NCBI GenBank assembly: GCA_946414025.1
Contig: CAMKMX010000019.1
Coordinates: 1-51,070, forward strand
DNA from: an uncultured Fibrobacter sp.
Lineage (GTDB): Bacteria > Fibrobacterota > Fibrobacteria > Fibrobacterales > Fibrobacteraceae
Reading direction: 5' to 3'
Length of the DNA stretch: 51,070 bases
A program made the translations under genes and the position numbers. Positions 23,117 to 31,824 of this stretch are shown here, piece after piece. Under the pieces are notes generated by a model, which saw only the letters and a list, made by a program, of their open reading frames with translations, was not told where the DNA came from and searched no databases. Every line of letters begins with the position of its first letter. Position 1 is the first letter of the stretch.

Positions 23117-23191
23117 CTCGTCATCCCCACGGAGGTGGGAATCCGCTATCAAAGCAATCTCGTCATCCCCACGCAGGTGGGGATCCGCTTG
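23117..23191 (+). repeat. Two tandem family A palindromes
   Basis: The first copy is at 23117-23147, with stem ATCCCCAC around GGAG and one mismatch. The second is at 23161-23191, with a perfect ATCCCCAC/GTGGGGAT stem around GCAG. Both are followed by CCGCT. Compared with the 496 copy, three stem pairs differ on both sides. The rest of the 356-bp spacer 23070-23425 is T-rich and carries the promoter of the next gene. Confidence 0.75.
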
Positions 23192-23327
23192 CATTCCTCT
23201 GTCGGGTGTTCGTCGGTCCGAACACGGCAAAAGCGAAAATAAAAATTTACATAATGTGCCCGCCTTGCTGAAATGAAAGCCTTGGCTCACTTTTTTTTGG
23301 ATTTTGCCGTTTTTTTTCAAATTTCCG

Positions 23328-23359
23328 TTTGCTTTTTTGGCGATAAAAGGATAGATTTT
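23328..23359 (+). promoter_or_regulatory. Predicted promoter of the fibro-slime gene
   Basis: TTTG at 23328-23331, then 20 nt, then TAGATTTT at 23352-23359. This is the layout of Bacteroidota promoters (TTTG, about 20 nt, TAnnTTTG). It implies a leader of about 60 nt containing the hairpin at 23371. Confidence 0.45.
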
Positions 23360-23370
23360 GGGGGTATTGT

Positions 23371-23393
23371 GTGACAGGCTTATGGCCTGTTAC
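23371..23393 (+). promoter_or_regulatory. 5'-UTR hairpin before the fibro-slime gene
   Basis: GTGACAGGC pairs with GCCTGTTAC (nine pairs, one wobble) around TTATG, 32 nt before the ATG. No T-run follows, so it is more likely an mRNA stability or regulatory element than a terminator. Confidence 0.4.
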
Positions 23394-23425
23394 CGTTTGT
23401 AGTATGTAAGAAAGGTGAAAAATCT

Positions 23426-26400
23426 ATGTCAAAAAGGTTTTCCATATCTGGTATGAAGAGTGTTTTTGGAAAGGTCCTACCGGCACTGCTGGTCGCAGTC
23501 GGCGCTTTCAGCGGTACAGCAGATGCGGCTTGCAGCGGTAAACTCCATTTTAAGGCTCCTTCGACATGGAGTAAGGTTTATGTCGCCTTGCAACAAAAAT
23601 CCACTCAAGTCACTGAAAAGGAGGGTGAATACTATGTGATGGATTTAAGCACTGCTGCAAACAGTGGCTGGGGCGACAAAAACTACATTGGCTTGATGGA
23701 TTATGATGATGTTTGGGCTAGTGGCTCTATTGTGACATCGACAACTTGGAATGGTTCTGGACAGATTGGCGAAAATGGACATATAGATTGTCCGGGATCA
23801 AACAAAGACCTCTATGTGGAAGAAGACCCCTATAATCCAGGTAAAACCTACACTGGAGAGAATCCTCCTAATGCGAGCTATATCTACGTCCTTGTGCCCG
23901 ACGATAAGGAGTGGCAGTCCGATTTTATGATGATTAGTGCCGACGGTGGCGCGGGCGAAAAGATGAAGGTTGCCCCAGATATGTGCGGTTGGTATAGGAT
24001 GGCCTACAATGATCCCCCGAAAGAGGTTGTTTTCTACCATAACAACGCACCTGATGAAAAAATTGGAGAAGAGGGATTTGCTGGCGCCGGTGAGAATCCT
24101 ACGCCGTTGCCTTTTAAGGAAATTTTGGAAAATTACGGGAAAAAGACTCTGTATTACATTCCTGATGAATCCCAGTGGCCTGATGGTGGAGATGCTACTG
24201 GTGGCTTATTTATTGACGATCCTGGTGTAGATGGCGTGTGTACTTTTGAACTGGCTGCCGTCATTTATGACACCGATGAATCCCTGTGGACATCCAAATA
24301 TGGGCACATCTTTTCTACTAATGATGAAAATGATGGATATGCTGGCCAGTGTCTTGGTGTGCATACTGGTATTGTCCAGACGGACTTGGGGGCAAATGGC
24401 AAACCCCAGCTAAACACTACTGCAGGTGGAAATGGCATAAAGTGCTTTGGTTCCGTAGAAAATTTCAACAGGTTGTTTAATTACGAAGAGGGCCTGAACG
24501 AGGTACAGTGCTACGATATGCCATTCAAACGAGCGAGTGATGGCCGGTGGGCATTTGATTCGGATACAGAGACAATGGCTGGGCATACGGGATTCCACCC
24601 TGTGGACAACACCACAGATGCTACGGTTGTCACATCAATTAGTCCTAAGGCATGCTCTGCCTGTAGAAAGAAACGTGATGCCCAGGGCCCAGTTCCATTT
24701 AATATGGATAGTGATGATTTTGATAGGTACTGCAAAGGCCCAGGTTGGGATGGGCCTGGTAGTGTGGATTGTGGTGGGTTAACAGAACATTGCTGGGAAG
24801 AAAAGGATCAAAACAAGCGGAATGAACAAGTTCAAAAGGGTAATACTTGCAGTGACAGTGAGCAAAAGTGTTGCGCTAAGGGCCATTATTTTTCCAATGG
24901 TGACATGCCAGGTGTATGGAATTGGGGAGCTCCTCGTTGGGATGGCCAGCACAACCAGCAGTTTTGTTTTGAATCTCATGCGAAATTCACCTACCAGGAA
25001 GACCAGGAGTTCACCTTCCGTGGAGATGACGACATCTGGGTGTTCATCAACAAGAAGATTGTTGTGGACAACGGAGGAACCCACCTGGCCGCTCCAGGCC
25101 ATGTGGTGCTGAAAAATCTCAATACTACTTATGGTCCTGATTTCTTGGTGCCGGGAATCGAATATTCCCTTGACATCTTCTTCTGCGACCGCCGCACCAC
25201 CATGAGTAACGTGATTATCAAAACCAACATGTTCATTAGGCAAACATCAGGTGTCTCGGTTACATCGAACGGTGCTAACACCGACGGTTCAGTGAAATAC
25301 GAAGTATGCTACGATAAGAGCGGTGATGGTTCCTGTGCTTCTGCGGCAGGTGTTGGCGGGGGTAGTAATGACAAGGGCACTGTCCATGCCTGCGGCAAGG
25401 ACATTGAGAAGTACGGAAAACTGCAATACCGGATTGTTACCAGGAACGGAGAAGAAAAGGCGAAGCTTGCTTCCGGCCAATCGGGTATGCAGAAGGGAGG
25501 TATAGACATCTCCGACCCGTATAACCCCAAGGTTTATCCGAATAAGATAAACGGGCTCTCTCCGGGTAGCTATCGCTTGTTGATTGAATTCTGCGACAAG
25601 AACGGCAAGTGTGAAGAGGGTAAAGGGGGGTACATCTCCTTCCGTATAGCGGGTACACTGGATGTGATGACCCGAACCTCCACCTATACGGTAAACCAAG
25701 GAGATACTGCAAGCACGTATTACAAGTCTGGCACCAAGTGGACTTTCGTAGATAAGGGTCTTGCTGGCACCCGCGTGCCGGTGTATGTTTCTGCTTTCGC
25801 CGAGGGCGAGGTGGACCTGCTGGGTGCTGTGGGGCAATCTTATACTCTGGTACTTGCTCAAGGCATGAATGCCTACGCATCCCAGACGGATACCGCAATG
25901 TTGAACCTCGCTCAGTCCAGGACCGTCGGGGTAACGGGTATCGACACCATCTGGATTGAACAGACGATTGGCGGCATGACCAGCAAGCAAGAAAAGAAAG
26001 ATGTTTCCTTGAAGACAAAGGCCACAATCACGTTCTATGTGCCGGAACTTCACTTTGCCACTCCGGTGGATATCGATTCTCTTGGAAAAGTCCTCAGCTG
26101 GAAACATCCCATTGCGGGCGATCCTGATACTGCGGATGGTGACGAGTATTTCCACTGGATAGGTAGCGACGTGGATTTGTATGTGCTGGTCATCAACCCC
26201 ATTACGAACGATATCTGTAGGGATTGCAACATTGTAGTGAACACGCCTGGTGATGGATATAACTCTCCGGGTGTGAAGGTTCTTCCTGGCTCACCCCTTG
26301 TAGATGGTTTTTCCATTATTTCTGTGCGCTCCAGTAAGGAATATACAGAGGATTCCACCGCCTACATTACCGTCTTTGCAGATGGTGACGTGAACCTGCT

Positions 26401-27946
26401 GACTGCGGCGTCCTATATCAACATGCGTTTCCGGGAGCCTCCGGTACCCTACCCGCAGTTGGTGGATATTTTCGACGCCCATGGAAAGTCCCAGGGAGAC
26501 CTGAGCATTGTTGAGCCGTATTACTCGCCGTCCAAAGAATACCTGGATGGTCGTGCGGATTCCATCGCCATTTATTACCATAGGGCATTCCAGCCCAACG
26601 AAAAGGGCGATTACAAGGATTCCTTGCCTGACCATATCTGCTTGAACTGGGATGAAGAACACATTACCACAAGGAACTATTTCAAGGATAGCCTTTCCAC
26701 GGCTTCAAAGGATTCCGCGGTGCAGTGTTCTTACACCTTCAGTAAAGACGAAATCTTGGCGGCCCATAAGGCAAGAAAGGCCGACAACGTGCTCTCCTTT
26801 GTGGTGAAGGATACGGCGTTCTCGGAGCATATAAAAACAGCCGGTTCAGGCAAGTTGCTTAGCTTTGCAACCTTCGTCTATGGTTCTAAAAAGAAACTGA
26901 ACAAGGTACATTTCGACAGGAATACTACGGAGCGAATTGCCCCGGTGATTGTTGCCGCCCGTGTAGATAACGTTTCTGACCAGCTGAGCCGCTTGACGGT
27001 AACCCTGTCCGAGCCGGTAAGAATGCTCATTGATACCTATAAGAACGCCCCCTTCAGTTTCTACGTGAACTCGGCGAAGGACCTTTCCAAGGAAAAACGC
27101 TATGTCAACACTACGGCCAACGCTGCTCCTAACGGGCTTGGCTCGGACAAACTGGTGATGGTGTTCGACAAGAGCCAGGGTGACAAGAACCCCGCCCCCC
27201 GTCTGGGAGACTACATCCGTTTCCGTGCCGATGCCTTGATTTGGGGCGATACGACCGATATCACTTCTACTGATATTGCACGAGTTGCCGCCGATAGCGG
27301 CAAGAACTGGAACTCTCCGACGAATTACGACGTCTCCCCGAGAACGCCTTCGCCGTGGTTCACGGTTGTGGGTGACTACTCGGTGGAAGTATCTGCGGTC
27401 AAGTTCGCTACGATGAACAAGGAAATTGACCCCAATACGACCCCCATATCGGAAGCATTCGTTGTGCCAACATCTTACGGTAAAGAAGAAATCGAGAAGA
27501 TGTACCCGAATACCCTGGGCTTTATCGTGATGTCGGATATCAGTTCGTTCGTGAATCGCGACCCGAGAATCGAGGAATACTTTAACGACCCGAAAAACGA
27601 GGCGGAATGGGAAGAGGTTTATTTCCAGTACGAGGTGAAGTACTTTACGAACCTGGGCGGTTATGTAGCCGGGGACAAGCAGAAGATATATTGCTTGGAC
27701 AAGGTGAACAAGGCGAAGTTCAACAAGGAATACTTTGGTGGCAAGGATTGTCGGACAAACCAGGGTAACTTCTACATCGCCTGGAACATGCTTTCGGACA
27801 AGAAACGCTTGGTGGGTACGGGAGCCTACATTGCCAAGCTGACCTCTTTCGTGAAGTTGGGCAGCAAGGGCAAGGCCAAGGGCAGTAAGGCCGAAGAGAC
27901 CGACATGTGGGGCGCCAAACGCGGAAAGGGCATTATAAAGAAGTAG
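23426..27946 (+). CDS. Giant secreted fibro-slime domain protein
   Basis: 1506 residues. A Sec signal (about 1-35, ending GTADAACS) precedes Cys-bearing beta domains. The fibro-slime domain (about 425-605) includes a PA14-like core, FTFRGDDDIWVFINKKIVVDNGGTH and SLDIFFCDRRTTMSNV; it is typical of Fibrobacter surface proteins linked to cellulose adhesion. Ig-like domains follow to about 1290. The last part (VGTGAYIAKLTSFVKL, then a Lys/Gly-rich end closing WGAKRGKGIIKK) resembles FlgD-Ig-like ends and may be a secretion or anchoring signal; that is inference. A single-gene transcript is likely, with its own promoter and a strong terminator at 27989. Recognition of the domain is firm; the exact ligand is unknown. 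Confidence 0.88.
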   Translation: MSKRFSISGMKSVFGKVLPALLVAVGAFSGTADAACSGKLHFKAPSTWSKVYVALQQKSTQVTEKEGEYYVMDLSTAANSGWGDKNYIGLMDYDDVWASGSIVTSTTWNGSGQIGENGHIDCPGSNKDLYVEEDPYNPGKTYTGENPPNASYIYVLVPDDKEWQSDFMMISADGGAGEKMKVAPDMCGWYRMAYNDPPKEVVFYHNNAPDEKIGEEGFAGAGENPTPLPFKEILENYGKKTLYYIPDESQWPDGGDATGGLFIDDPGVDGVCTFELAAVIYDTDESLWTSKYGHIFSTNDENDGYAGQCLGVHTGIVQTDLGANGKPQLNTTAGGNGIKCFGSVENFNRLFNYEEGLNEVQCYDMPFKRASDGRWAFDSDTETMAGHTGFHPVDNTTDATVVTSISPKACSACRKKRDAQGPVPFNMDSDDFDRYCKGPGWDGPGSVDCGGLTEHCWEEKDQNKRNEQVQKGNTCSDSEQKCCAKGHYFSNGDMPGVWNWGAPRWDGQHNQQFCFESHAKFTYQEDQEFTFRGDDDIWVFINKKIVVDNGGTHLAAPGHVVLKNLNTTYGPDFLVPGIEYSLDIFFCDRRTTMSNVIIKTNMFIRQTSGVSVTSNGANTDGSVKYEVCYDKSGDGSCASAAGVGGGSNDKGTVHACGKDIEKYGKLQYRIVTRNGEEKAKLASGQSGMQKGGIDISDPYNPKVYPNKINGLSPGSYRLLIEFCDKNGKCEEGKGGYISFRIAGTLDVMTRTSTYTVNQGDTASTYYKSGTKWTFVDKGLAGTRVPVYVSAFAEGEVDLLGAVGQSYTLVLAQGMNAYASQTDTAMLNLAQSRTVGVTGIDTIWIEQTIGGMTSKQEKKDVSLKTKATITFYVPELHFATPVDIDSLGKVLSWKHPIAGDPDTADGDEYFHWIGSDVDLYVLVINPITNDICRDCNIVVNTPGDGYNSPGVKVLPGSPLVDGFSIISVRSSKEYTEDSTAYITVFADGDVNLLTAASYINMRFREPPVPYPQLVDIFDAHGKSQGDLSIVEPYYSPSKEYLDGRADSIAIYYHRAFQPNEKGDYKDSLPDHICLNWDEEHITTRNYFKDSLSTASKDSAVQCSYTFSKDEILAAHKARKADNVLSFVVKDTAFSEHIKTAGSGKLLSFATFVYGSKKKLNKVHFDRNTTERIAPVIVAARVDNVSDQLSRLTVTLSEPVRMLIDTYKNAPFSFYVNSAKDLSKEKRYVNTTANAAPNGLGSDKLVMVFDKSQGDKNPAPRLGDYIRFRADALIWGDTTDITSTDIARVAADSGKNWNSPTNYDVSPRTPSPWFTVVGDYSVEVSAVKFATMNKEIDPNTTPISEAFVVPTSYGKEEIEKMYPNTLGFIVMSDISSFVNRDPRIEEYFNDPKNEAEWEEVYFQYEVKYFTNLGGYVAGDKQKIYCLDKVNKAKFNKEYFGGKDCRTNQGNFYIAWNMLSDKKRLVGTGAYIAKLTSFVKLGSKGKAKGSKAEETDMWGAKRGKGIIKK

Positions 27947-27988
27947 AATCGTTCCGGAGCTGCTTAATAAACACTTTTGATTGATGTC

Positions 27989-28014
27989 ATCCCCTGCGAA
28001 AGCGGGGGATTTTT
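27989..28014 (+). terminator. Intrinsic terminator of the fibro-slime gene
   Basis: ATCCCCTGC pairs with GCGGGGGAT around GAAA (one wobble), then TTTTT. Its sequence resembles family A palindromes. Confidence 0.85.
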
Positions 28015-28078
28015 GTATGACCTGAAAAAAAGACTGATGAAAATAATATTGCGAGTAAAATAATATTTTATTAGGAAT

Positions 28079-28218
28079 GATGTCGCAGGAGTTTGTTTTG
28101 TTCAGAATTCGATTTGGGCAGTGATATTAGCGTCACTATCGCGTCGCAGGGTAGCGGCAAGGTGCTTGTAGATGGCATGACGCTACCTAGTACGAACTAC
28201 ACCGCCAAGTTCCAGTAA
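28079..28218 (+). pseudogene. Remnant of a larger surface-protein gene
   Basis: A short open stretch without a start codon reads EFDLGSDISVTIASQGSG, then KVLVDGMTLPSTNYTAKF and stop. The GSGKVLVDG phrase is like internal repeats (InlB-B type) of large secreted proteins. It is probably the tail of a decayed or displaced gene, though chance cannot be excluded for so short a piece. The rest of 27947-28393 holds a terminator and repeats only. Confidence 0.4.
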
Positions 28219-28242
28219 ACGTTACCCTCGCTGCATCTTCCT

Positions 28243-28340
28243 CGTCATCCTCGCGACCTGTGATGCCTGTGCTGAGTGGCACACTGAGCCTGTCGAAGTG
28301 CATTGTCGAAGCAAGCGAAGTCGAACCAAGGCGAGGATCT
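28243..28340. repeat. Long-form family A element
   Basis: CGTCATCCTCGCG at the left end and GGCGAGGATCT at the right end are the two arms of family A. Instead of a 4-nt loop they enclose about 75 bp, which includes GCACACTGAGCCTGTCGAAG. Confidence 0.55.
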
Positions 28341-28360
28341 ATGTACAGTACTGATAATAG

Positions 28361-28380
28361 ATGTTCGTCTGCGCGAACAT
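28361..28380. repeat. Hairpin related to family A
   Basis: ATGTTCG and CGAACAT form a 7-bp stem with a 6-nt loop, followed by GACA. It lies 14 nt past the end of scpA (minus strand) and may help end that transcript. Confidence 0.4.
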
Positions 28381-28393
28381 GACAATGATGGAC

Positions 28394-29614
28394 TTATTCT
28401 TCGGCTCCGTAAACGACGGGGCCTTCGTCATCTTGGGATGCTTCGTTGTTCTCTGGAGTAGAAGGTTCGGCAGGGTTTTCCTGAGAGGTTTCTTCTTTGT
28501 CATCCTCGTGTAGGCGAGGATCCGCTGTCGGTTGCGGCTGCTCCACAGGCTGTTCAACGGACGGTGCGGGTTCCTGCGGCTGTTCCGTGGAGGCAGTACC
28601 TGCAGGGGCATCGTCGTCCTTGTCGCCGAAGGGGTCTTCTTGCACTTCGCTCAGGTCTTCGCGGCCTTCCAGCATGGCCATCAGGTCGTCTTCGGTTACG
28701 TCCCGGCCACGGCTGGCCCATAAAAGGGCCTCGCGCATCACGGCAGCGATGTCGCCCACGCTCCCGGCCTGGGAGCGTGCCGTGGCCTCCCGCCGGATTT
28801 CTTCTACAAGGCCGGGCTTTACGTCCGGGTCCTTGGAAAGGAACACCGTCTCGTGGGCCATTTCTTCGGCGTATTCCTCGTTGTTCTTTTTGCGGTAGAT
28901 CCAGATGGGGCCAAAGAGTTCGCTCTGGCGGAACACCAGCTCGTCGGTCTTGATCATCTCCAGCAGGGCCATAAAAGTCACCGCCGCCACGATGGGGTGG
29001 CTGTCGTTGTCCAGCAGGTCTTCGAAGAGGGCACGGCCATGGACGTTCAGGTAGTTGTTGATGGCCTGCTGACGGTCCTGGATGGTCACGTAGTCCAGTT
29101 CGATGTGGTGGATGGTCTCCGAAATCTTTGTCTTTAAGCTTTTCTGGTAGGCCCTGAACAGCTGCCATATATTGGCATCGGCCAGGGTCTCGTCGTCGTT
29201 CTGGGTCTTTTCTAAGCGGCCACGGCTGTAGGTGCCGTAGTTTTCGCTTTCCATCTCTTGGAGGCCGCCTGCCACCTGCTTGTAACGCTGGTATTCCAGC
29301 ATTTCCCGCATGAGCTGTTCGCGGTCTTCGTTGTATTCTTCGATGATGGCCGGGTCACGCTCTTCGGCAGGCAACAGTTCCTGGACCTTCAGGGCCATGA
29401 GGCGGCTTGCCATGTACAGAAAATCACCCGCTTTGGAAAGGTCGGTGACCCCGATCTTGTTGACCCACATCAAAAAATCGTCGGCAATTTCGGCGATAGG
29501 AATCTGGTCCAGGGACATTTCCTTTTTCTGGACCAGGTACAGAAGCAAATCCATAGGGCCGTTGAAGGACCCGATGCGTACTTCGTAATCTTCCTGTTCT
29601 TCGATATCGGTCAT
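28394..29614 (-). CDS. scpA: Segregation and condensation protein A
   Basis: 406 residues. Residues about 10-260 match ScpA, the kleisin that bridges SMC heads: FNGPMDLLLYLVQKKEM, IAEIADDFLMWV, LSKAGDFLYMASRLMALKVQELLP and SHPIVAAVTFMALLEMIKTDELVFRQSELFGPIWI. A further helical part and a long acidic Pro/Glu/Gln tail (about 320-406) exceed the roughly 250-residue length usual for ScpA. The tail carries a family A palindrome read as ADPRLHEDD (363-372). scpB and smc are not adjacent. A TACATTAT box lies 6 nt before the ATG and no ribosome site is seen. Confidence 0.9.
   Translation of the reverse strand: MTDIEEQEDYEVRIGSFNGPMDLLLYLVQKKEMSLDQIPIAEIADDFLMWVNKIGVTDLSKAGDFLYMASRLMALKVQELLPAEERDPAIIEEYNEDREQLMREMLEYQRYKQVAGGLQEMESENYGTYSRGRLEKTQNDDETLADANIWQLFRAYQKSLKTKISETIHHIELDYVTIQDRQQAINNYLNVHGRALFEDLLDNDSHPIVAAVTFMALLEMIKTDELVFRQSELFGPIWIYRKKNNEEYAEEMAHETVFLSKDPDVKPGLVEEIRREATARSQAGSVGDIAAVMREALLWASRGRDVTEDDLMAMLEGREDLSEVQEDPFGDKDDDAPAGTASTEQPQEPAPSVEQPVEQPQPTADPRLHEDDKEETSQENPAEPSTPENNEASQDDEGPVVYGAEE
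28499..28527 (-). repeat. Palindromic element, family A, in frame inside scpA
   Basis: GTCATCCTCG and CGAGGATCCGCT arms. In the sense of scpA it reads GCGGATCCTCGCC, giving ADPRLHEDD, the same peptide pattern and reading frame as the copy in the membrane-protein gene at 6226. Confidence 0.8.
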
Positions 29615-29620
29615 TGTGAG

Positions 29621-29628
29621 ATAATGTA
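29621..29628 (-). promoter_or_regulatory. Predicted -7 box for scpA (leaderless)
   Basis: TACATTAT on the minus strand, 6 nt before ATG 29614. Confidence 0.45.
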
Positions 29629-29648
29629 GAAAAAGAAATTCGGCTAAG

Positions 29649-29700
29649 AGTTTTCAGTTGTCGGTTATGAGTTGTGAGTAGTGAGATATGAAAAATAAAT
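29649..29700. repeat. Partial family B-like sequence
   Basis: TTTTCAGTTGTCGGTTATGAGTTGTGAG shares the CAGTT/GAGTTGTGAG words of family B, without the central palindrome. Confidence 0.4.
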
Positions 29701-29772
29701 CTTCTTTTTCGCCATACTTAAGTGGTTCGGCAAACTCACCAACCTTAGTGAGGATCTGCTTGCAAGTTCTCT

Positions 29773-29839
29773 AGCGGATCCTCGTGATTCTATCCCCTAT
29801 CGCTATGCTCCAGGGCTCCAGAATGACAGCGAGGATGAC
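29773..29839. repeat. Long-form family A element
   Basis: AGCGGATCCTCG and CGAGGATGAC arms enclose about 45 bp instead of a 4-nt loop. It lies in the 248-bp spacer between glmS and scpA, which contains no gene. Confidence 0.55.
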
Positions 29840-29862
29840 TAGCTTAATAACTGGCCGAAGGC

Positions 29863-31692
29863 CTACTCCACCGTTACGCTCTTAGCCAAGTTTCTCGGCT
29901 GGTCTACGTCGTTTCCACGGAGCACGGCGATGTGGTAGGCCAAAAGCTGTAGCGGCACGCAGGTCACAATGGGCATGAGCATGGGGATTGTCTTTGGCAC
30001 CTTGATCAGGTGGTCCGCAAATTCGTCCAGGGGCTTACAGTCTTCGGTAGTGACGGCGATGACCCGGCCTCCGCGGGCCTTGATTTCGCGCACGTTGCTG
30101 ATGACCTTGTCGAACAGGGCGTCTTTGGGGGCGATGACCACCACGGGCATGTTCTCGTCGATGAGGGCGATGGGGCCGTGCTTCATTTCGGCTGCGGGGT
30201 AGCCTTCGGCGTGGATGTAGCTGATTTCCTTGAGCTTCAGGGCTCCTTCCATGGCCACGGGATAGTTGAAGTGGCGGCCCAGGTACAAGAAGTTGTTGGC
30301 CTTCACGTACTGCTTGGCAATTTCGGCAATGCTGTCAGAAAGCTTGAGGGTTTCTTCTACTAGGGCGGGGAGTTCCGTGAGGGCCCGGGCAATGTCGGCT
30401 CCGGTCTCGAAACTGAGCCTGCGCTGGCGACCGAGCAAGAGGGCGATCATGGCAAGCACGGTCACTTGGCTGGTGAAGGCCTTGGTGCTGGCCACGCCAA
30501 TCTCCGGACCTGCGTGCAGGTACACGCCGCCGTCGCTGGTACGGGCGATGGTGGAACCCACGCCGTTACAGATGGCAAGGGCGGTAGCGCCTTTCTGCTG
30601 GGCTTCTTTCAATGCCGCAAGCGTGTCGGCGGTTTCGCCGGACTGGGAAATGGCAAGGACCAAGGTCCCCGGCTTGATGATGGGGTTGCGGTAGCGGAAC
30701 TCCGAGGCGTATTCCACCTCTACGGGAACGCCGGCCAAATCCTCTATCATGTATTCGCCAACCATGCCCGCATAGTAGCTGGTGCCACAGGCGGTGATGA
30801 TAATGCGGTTGATGTTTCTCAGTTCCTTGATGTTGGTGTCGAGGCCAGCCAGTTTGGCGTTTCCTTCGGCGATGAGCAGGCGACCGCGCATGGTGTTCTT
30901 GAGCACTTCGGGCTGTTCGAAAATCTCTTTCAGCATGAAGTGGGCGAACCCGCCCTTGGCGATGGATTCGGCGTCAAAGTCTACGTCCTGGATGTCGCGG
31001 GTCACTTCGTGGCTGTTCATGTTCACGATAGAGTATCCGCTCCGCTTGATTTCCACCACGTCGTTGTCGTCCAGGTACACCACCTTCTGGGTGTGGTTGA
31101 TGATGGCGGACACGTCGCTGGCCAAGAAAAATTCACCTTCGTTCCCGATACCGAGAATCAGGGGGCTCCCTCGGCGGGCGCCAATCAGGGTGTCGGGTTC
31201 GTCGCTGCATATCACCGCAAGGCCAAATGTGCCTTCGATAAGGGAAAGGGCCTTGAGGACAGCCTCTTTCAGGTTGCCGTTGTAGTTCTTGGCAATCAGG
31301 TGGGCCACCACTTCGGTATCCGTTTCGGACTTGAAGGTGATGCCTTTTTCAATAAGTTTCGCTTTGAGGCTCGCGTAGTTTTCGATAATGCCGTTGTGGA
31401 CGATGGAAATTTTTCCGTCAAAACTCGTGTGGGGGTGGGCGTTTTGTTCGGTAGGAGCACCGTGGGTTGCCCAGCGGGTGTGGGCGATGCCGATGTTTCC
31501 TTGGACGGGGGTTTCCTTGAGCTTGGATTCCAGGGCGCTGATTTTACCGGAGGCGCGGACGGTCTTGATTTTCCCGTGGTCGATAAGGGATACTCCCGAG
31601 CTGTCGTAGCCACGATATTCCAGCTTTTTAAGGCCGCCTACGAGAACAGGAAGAGCTTCATTTTGACCGATATAGGCGACTATTCCGCACAT
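29863..31692 (-). CDS. glmS: Glutamine-fructose-6-phosphate aminotransferase (isomerizing)
   Basis: A 609-residue enzyme making glucosamine-6-phosphate from fructose-6-phosphate and glutamine, the first step toward peptidoglycan and LPS amino sugars. The N-terminal class-II amidotransferase domain starts MCGIVAYIG, with Cys2 as nucleophile; HTRWATHGAPTEQNAHPH is its glutamine-binding region. Two SIS domains follow (ITACGTSYYAGMVGEYMIE, SQSGETADTLAAL, AEGYPAAEMKHGPIAL), and the end NLAKSVTVE is canonical. Full length. A GAGGA site precedes the ATG, with a TATATTGT box further up. No glmS ribozyme is apparent in the 132-bp upstream spacer. Confidence 0.97.
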   Translation of the reverse strand: MCGIVAYIGQNEALPVLVGGLKKLEYRGYDSSGVSLIDHGKIKTVRASGKISALESKLKETPVQGNIGIAHTRWATHGAPTEQNAHPHTSFDGKISIVHNGIIENYASLKAKLIEKGITFKSETDTEVVAHLIAKNYNGNLKEAVLKALSLIEGTFGLAVICSDEPDTLIGARRGSPLILGIGNEGEFFLASDVSAIINHTQKVVYLDDNDVVEIKRSGYSIVNMNSHEVTRDIQDVDFDAESIAKGGFAHFMLKEIFEQPEVLKNTMRGRLLIAEGNAKLAGLDTNIKELRNINRIIITACGTSYYAGMVGEYMIEDLAGVPVEVEYASEFRYRNPIIKPGTLVLAISQSGETADTLAALKEAQQKGATALAICNGVGSTIARTSDGGVYLHAGPEIGVASTKAFTSQVTVLAMIALLLGRQRRLSFETGADIARALTELPALVEETLKLSDSIAEIAKQYVKANNFLYLGRHFNYPVAMEGALKLKEISYIHAEGYPAAEMKHGPIALIDENMPVVVIAPKDALFDKVISNVREIKARGGRVIAVTTEDCKPLDEFADHLIKVPKTIPMLMPIVTCVPLQLLAYHIAVLRGNDVDQPRNLAKSVTVE

Positions 31693-31824
31693 ATAGAATC
31701 CTCGATAAAATCGTTATGCCCAAACAATATACGAAAACCTTAAACCGAAATTTAGCATTTTAGGCACCATTTCTTGTAAGATTTACTATTTTATGGGAGT
31801 CAATTCAAAAGAAGAGGACAACTT

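Noticed and set aside
23117..23191. Possible CRISPR-like repeats (two similar 30-bp palindromes 44 bp apart)
   Set aside because: Only two copies, imperfectly matched, no regular spacer series and no cas genes; they belong to the dispersed palindrome family.
30466..31743. 425-codon plus-strand ORF over glmS
   Set aside because: Antisense shadow of glmS, which is full length with all family motifs.
31693..31824. Possible glmS ribozyme upstream of glmS
   Set aside because: The 132-bp spacer is AT-rich without the double-pseudoknot core or other conserved ribozyme segments.
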